Source: Certhia americana
Lineage: Eukaryota; Chordata; Aves; Passeriformes; Certhiidae
Direction: 5' to 3'
Length of the DNA: 64,000 nt
Assembly (NCBI GenBank): GCA_018697195.1
Contig: CM031857.1
Coordinates: 97,597,674-97,661,673 of the forward strand
Shown: one piece after another, positions 63,601 to 64,000 of the stretch
Position numbering within the stretch: position 1 is the first letter of the stretch
How the letters are laid out: each line of letters opens with the position of its first letter
Notes under the pieces: model-generated
Told to the model about the DNA's origin: nothing
The model's input: only the letters and a program-made list of their open reading frames with translations
Databases searched by the model: none
Program-made: the position numbers and the translations under genes

Positions 63601-64000
63601 GTCTCAGTGATTAGGGAGTTATACATATGATCTTAGAAGATGGTTTTCCTTAGCCAAAAAGGCAGCACCTATGAGAAAAGACAGCAATAATAAAAAATGC
63701 AGAATAAGTACGGAACTCCCACTGATTTTGAAAGAGCCTGGATACTTCCTGAGTGAATTAAAACTCATACTGCCACACACTTTTATTTTTTCTCATTCAA
63801 AATCCTTTCTACCAGTACTTTACTGGAATGTAAAGGATATAATTTATTTGGCATCCCAGTATTTATTGGCCACTGGTATTTTGCTCTTGTGGTAGGATTA
63901 AAATACACATTATTCACTGTATTCATATAAAGCCTATTATTTTGTGGATATGGCTGTAAACCACATGAAAAATTGTGACTATACATGATTTCAGCATAGT

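Larger units (their letters stand above)
58534..64000. other. gene-free stretch to the end of the window
   Basis: No supported gene. Open frames are short. TGTCCTGGCCTTG at 62269 and CATAAAAGTGGGG at 61073 vaguely recall LTR and TATA-type motifs, but no paired LTR, primer site or target duplication was found. Two small tandem duplications (59622 and 60643) are listed separately. Confidence 0.45.

Overview
This window reads as vertebrate nuclear DNA from a bird, most likely a songbird. There are no long uninterrupted genes and no operons, and most of the sequence is AT-rich. Interspersed repeats are sparse and dominated by CR1 LINE 3' ends, two of them finishing in the bird-type ATTCTATGATTCTATGA or GATTCTGTGATTC end. 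One short element combines a tRNA-Ile-like head with a CR1-like tail, the type described in zebra finch (TguSINE1).

The only strong gene landmark is a CpG island at about 15.03-16.04 kb. It holds GC boxes and, on the minus strand, a short coding start (15 codons) ending in a good splice donor at 15491-15492. A phase-compatible minus-strand exon candidate lies at 8559-8679, so the island is probably the promoter of a minus-strand gene running toward position 1. I do not recognise the product. Left of the island on the plus strand, 13675-13909 is a candidate terminal exon with a good acceptor and an 18-codon tandem duplication (PDPCSPGKPVIP(I/T)TNVTY). A polyadenylation signal follows at 14146.

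The rest, about 16-64 kb, is intergenic or intronic. It holds a hydrophilic candidate exon (23420-23641, +), an unexplained minus-strand open frame (22623-23030) and a Cys-rich open frame directly behind a long pyrimidine tract (54716-54951, +). It also contains three clear CR1 pieces (38501-38767 +, 57303-57725 -, 58228-58533 +), one SINE (34421-34520 -), a probable MIR-like fossil (about 40030-40200 +), a compound AC/AT microsatellite (36371-36496), several homopolymer tracts and small tandem duplications. Two homeodomain-motif clusters (about 30000 and 47670) look like enhancer-type conserved elements.

No virus, CRISPR array, rRNA or functional tRNA gene was seen. The exon calls rest on splice-like signals and open frames only and are given low to moderate confidence. 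The most unusual structural signals are a 24-bp perfect palindrome at 8759-8782 and an inverted repeat carrying forkhead-like motifs at 12990-13020.
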